This document shows positions 61,233-64,000 of a stretch of DNA of 64,000 nucleotides, piece after piece. The DNA lies in NCBI GenBank assembly GCA_963930655.1, contig OZ005620.1:22607501-22671500 (forward strand), given 5' to 3'. Made by a program: the position numbers and the translations under genes. The notes below the pieces were generated by a model. That model worked only from the letters and a program-made list of their open reading frames with translations. It searched no databases and had not been told where the DNA came from. The stretch comes from Myrica gale (taxonomy: Eukaryota > Streptophyta > Magnoliopsida > Fagales > Myricaceae). Numbering within the stretch: position 1 is the first letter of the stretch; every line of letters starts with the position of its first letter.

Positions 61233-64000
61233 GTCGCCTCCTCTTCTACATGAGGGAGAATATGTTGCAGTAGAGAATATATCATGCTTAAAGCCATCAT
61301 ATGAGTAAATAAGTAGGTGTGAGCTGGCCTGGACCTTACAGAAACTTGCATGGTCTGCTGCGTTGCCTTTTTTTTACCTTTGGAAAATCTTACATGGGGA
61401 TCTCTTAAACTGAATATTCTTACTATAAGTCGTGCATAGTAATGTGGAATTTGGTGGCAGAGTTTGGTTTTTGTTTCGCTATTGGCATTTTATTTGGTTG
61501 CACTTTTAGTTCTTAAATCCACACTTGCGAGCAGATTATTTCTGGCCAATTTTCCATTGTTAAATTTGACGAGACAAGGCCTTTCACTCGAATGAAGTTG
61601 TCTGTTCCACCTGAAAAAGGGAAAAAGAAGGGGAGCGAGAGGGGAAATATACTATAGGGTTGACATAAGCGTAGAGGGATTGCTATCTACTTCCTGGAAC
61701 TTATTCTCCGTGGCTATGCGTGATATAGTGTGTTAGGTCTGCCTGAGATGGGGAATACTACACTGCAGGAGAAGCGTAGGAGCCTTGAGAAAGATATTTT
61801 CGGTGATCGTTAAATCAAAGTTATCCCCTGGTTTCAGCAATCGGCGTTAGAAGGCGGCTCGTGAAGTTTATTTGCTTTCCCATTGTGCATAGGTTGATAT
61901 ACCAAGATATACCAAATATGCCTCAACCATTCCAAGCGTAGGTTGCTCACATTTTGGTATATCTCCCTCTAGAGTCTAGACCTGGCCTCAATGCCTCATC
62001 ACTCTCTGAGATGCGGAAATTACCTTGGAAAGTCTAGTGGGCTTTTATGTTCGCCTAGCTCTTCGTTGTTCAGTTGGGGCTCGCTGTCAAATGGGCCGTG
62101 CTGTCGTATATTCTGCTGTATGAGTCTGGGTCGAGGCTCGAGCACTTTGGAGCCATGTTTTGTTTTCAGGGTAGTACAATCCGATTGCGAATATCGAGTG
62201 TGTGTGTGGCTTTAAATGATATGGACCACGGCATTGCCAAGTGGGTCCATAAGCATGTCCTATCCTCCGTCATGTGGGATCGTTTTCATTTGCTGTCTTT
62301 CTTTGTCTCTCACAAAATTTACCCAAGCCATTTGCTTGGACCGCGACAGCACACTTGAGAACAAATCTTACAGGCCCGATCTCCCCCTGTGAATTCTTAC
62401 AGAGAATCTCATCGCAAATGTAACTTTTAGACTTCTTTTATTGACCACTTGACAAAGGCCTGCAATTGCATTTACATTACAAACAAGGGGCAGGGGGAAG
62501 TGACGGTTAATAGGACGGTGGCCTTTAATTTGGCCCTCCCTCCTCCAGTGCCGTTAGCGAATGTGCCTATCAGATAGACAGATACCCTTGGCTTCTGTTT
62601 CTTCTTCAACTATTTCTACATCTGTCCCGACAACGACAACATGTCCGGATCCATAATTCAAATATATGTAGTGTATGTAGGTCAGTACACCACATGGTGC
62701 ACTGCACAGGTAAAAACCAAACACGCAGAGAGAGAGGTGCCATGGGGACTGAAAGAACTTGAGGACATGTTACCTTCCGGTGTCTTTAAGCTCCAAAAAC
62801 TCCAACCAAGGGATCACCGTCATCCTTTGGCTCTTGTAATTATTTCATCCTTATTAACTCCAACAGCCAACAATCCCTTTCCTTTCAAGTTCCGGCAATC
62901 ATACTACTTGGTAGTGTTGTTGGATCCCCTCATCGTCCGCGTTACTCTCTAGGCTTGGCTTGGCAACCCTCGTCCCCCACAATAAATTCTGCTTTAATTT
63001 TTTATTGTTTTGTCTTAAATGAAATATAACCCAATAATCTTTGATATACGGAAATGTGTTCAACTAATTCCAAGTACTTCCCTTGTACGTAGGTTTTATC
63101 CTCCCATCCCAAATAGAGTAGTCAAAAGGATGGACATTGGACTGAATTATCTTCTCAAGTTGCTTCTTAGTTCCTGCGACGAAACACGAGACCATTTTCT
63201 TCCTTCTTTCCTCGTTTCCACCTCTTCGAGCTTTCACACAGTTAAAATGATACTTTTCTTCGAGCGATGAAGAGCTGGGTAGATGTTTGTTGCGGTTGAC
63301 CTATGACGTTTCTTGTCACAACAAAAGCTGTCGGTCACCAATTTAGTGTTGACGCGTCAGATGTACAGACGAGTGATTCGAGATGCATTATAAAATAGTC
63401 TTTAATCGAGAGAGAGTTCACATGATAGCTAGATTGTGATAAGTATGTGCGAGGAATGGAGCTGCCGCAAATAAATATTTACTTCTTACTCTAATTTTGA
63501 CCTATTTAATAATTTTCCAAGGGAAGAAGAAAGGACTTGAATGCTTTTTATATCGAAATTTTGTCTGTGAATTTTCCATGGGGTCGCGTGATTATTAACC
63601 AGCTCCGAATTATTCAATTCTAAATGTATAAGTTGAATTTTTTCCAAGTATTCTTAAGGTGAAGTATCTAGTAACTTAACAAGATGATCCTTAAAAGTTT
63701 CAGTATTTATTATTAAATTAAGCATTTGAGGTCTCCTACTATATTTAAGTATTTATGTCACGATACAAGGAATAACTTTTTATCTGAAAATACTGATTGA
63801 GATTCAAAAAATCATATCTAATATTTTTCGAGTCCTATGCTATTAATTAGTTTATTTTTCTTAGTAAATTCTAACCTTTTTTTTGGGTTACCAAGGAAAT
63901 TTGGGTCTCTATTCAAGTGCACTGAATTTGAATTGACTTGATTTAGTTTCCACATGAGTTGAGTTCAATACTACGACAAACTTCGGAGATCGTGCAGCCT
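61233..64000. other. E2 3' UTR and spacer without a recognised gene
   Basis: The first few hundred bases should include the E2 3' UTR. Open frames at 61991-62358, 62641-62952 and 63019-63270 show no domain, no codon-like bias and no introns with matching continuation, so they are not called. The last 600 bp are A/T-rich. Confidence 0.6.

Noticed and set aside
62641-62952. 103-codon open frame starting MSGSIIQIYVVYV
   Set aside because: No recognised domain, no neighbouring exon, no conserved motif.

Overview
This window is eudicot nuclear DNA, probably from a woody rosid (inference). The evidence is split plant genes with GT/AG introns, AT-rich introns and spacers, plant L1-type LINEs, a tRNA-derived SINE, hAT and Mutator-like DNA transposons, and fossil LTR elements. 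No bacterial, organellar or viral genome signature was seen.

Left third (1-17.7 kb): a minus-strand gene for proteasome activator PA200 (PSME4/Blm10 family) begins at 17580. It can be followed through 29 consistent exons to 3584, where it is still open; its last exons lie left of the window. Three LINE insertions sit in its introns. One of them, at the left edge, was itself hit by a second, ORF1-only LINE derivative with an 18-bp target-site duplication.

Middle (17.8-35 kb): an accessory, repeat-built region. Two inverted copies of a terminal repeat of about 170 bp, 4.2 kb apart, enclose an alpha-tubulin fragment, an NPH3-domain fragment, a hAT element with an exact 8-bp duplication, and a MITE. 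This looks like a Pack-MULE (a transposon carrying captured host gene pieces). Next comes a second, broken PA200 copy (23.7-34.9 kb, minus strand) that keeps exon 1, one large middle exon and the C-terminal exons. It carries a Copia/Sirevirus-like fossil, an inverted LINE copy and a TRIM fossil.

Right half (36-61 kb): a gene-rich block. It holds a small three-span membrane protein (+), THO complex subunit THO3/TEX1 (-), a STAR/KH RNA-binding protein (+), an EF-hand protein like CML21 (-), and a ubiquitin-conjugating enzyme E2 like UBC30 (+). From memory, THO3, the KH gene and the E2 are neighbours in Arabidopsis (At5g56130-56150), and CML21 is next to a KH paralogue on chromosome 4. The block therefore appears to be an old conserved neighbourhood. 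A MULE with doubled ends, three MITEs, a SINE, a LINE remnant and a Gypsy-type fossil lie in its introns and spacers. The genes are not an operon; their shared themes are mRNA export and RNA binding (THO3, KH) and ubiquitin/proteasome work (E2, PA200). From 61.3 kb to the end no gene is recognised.
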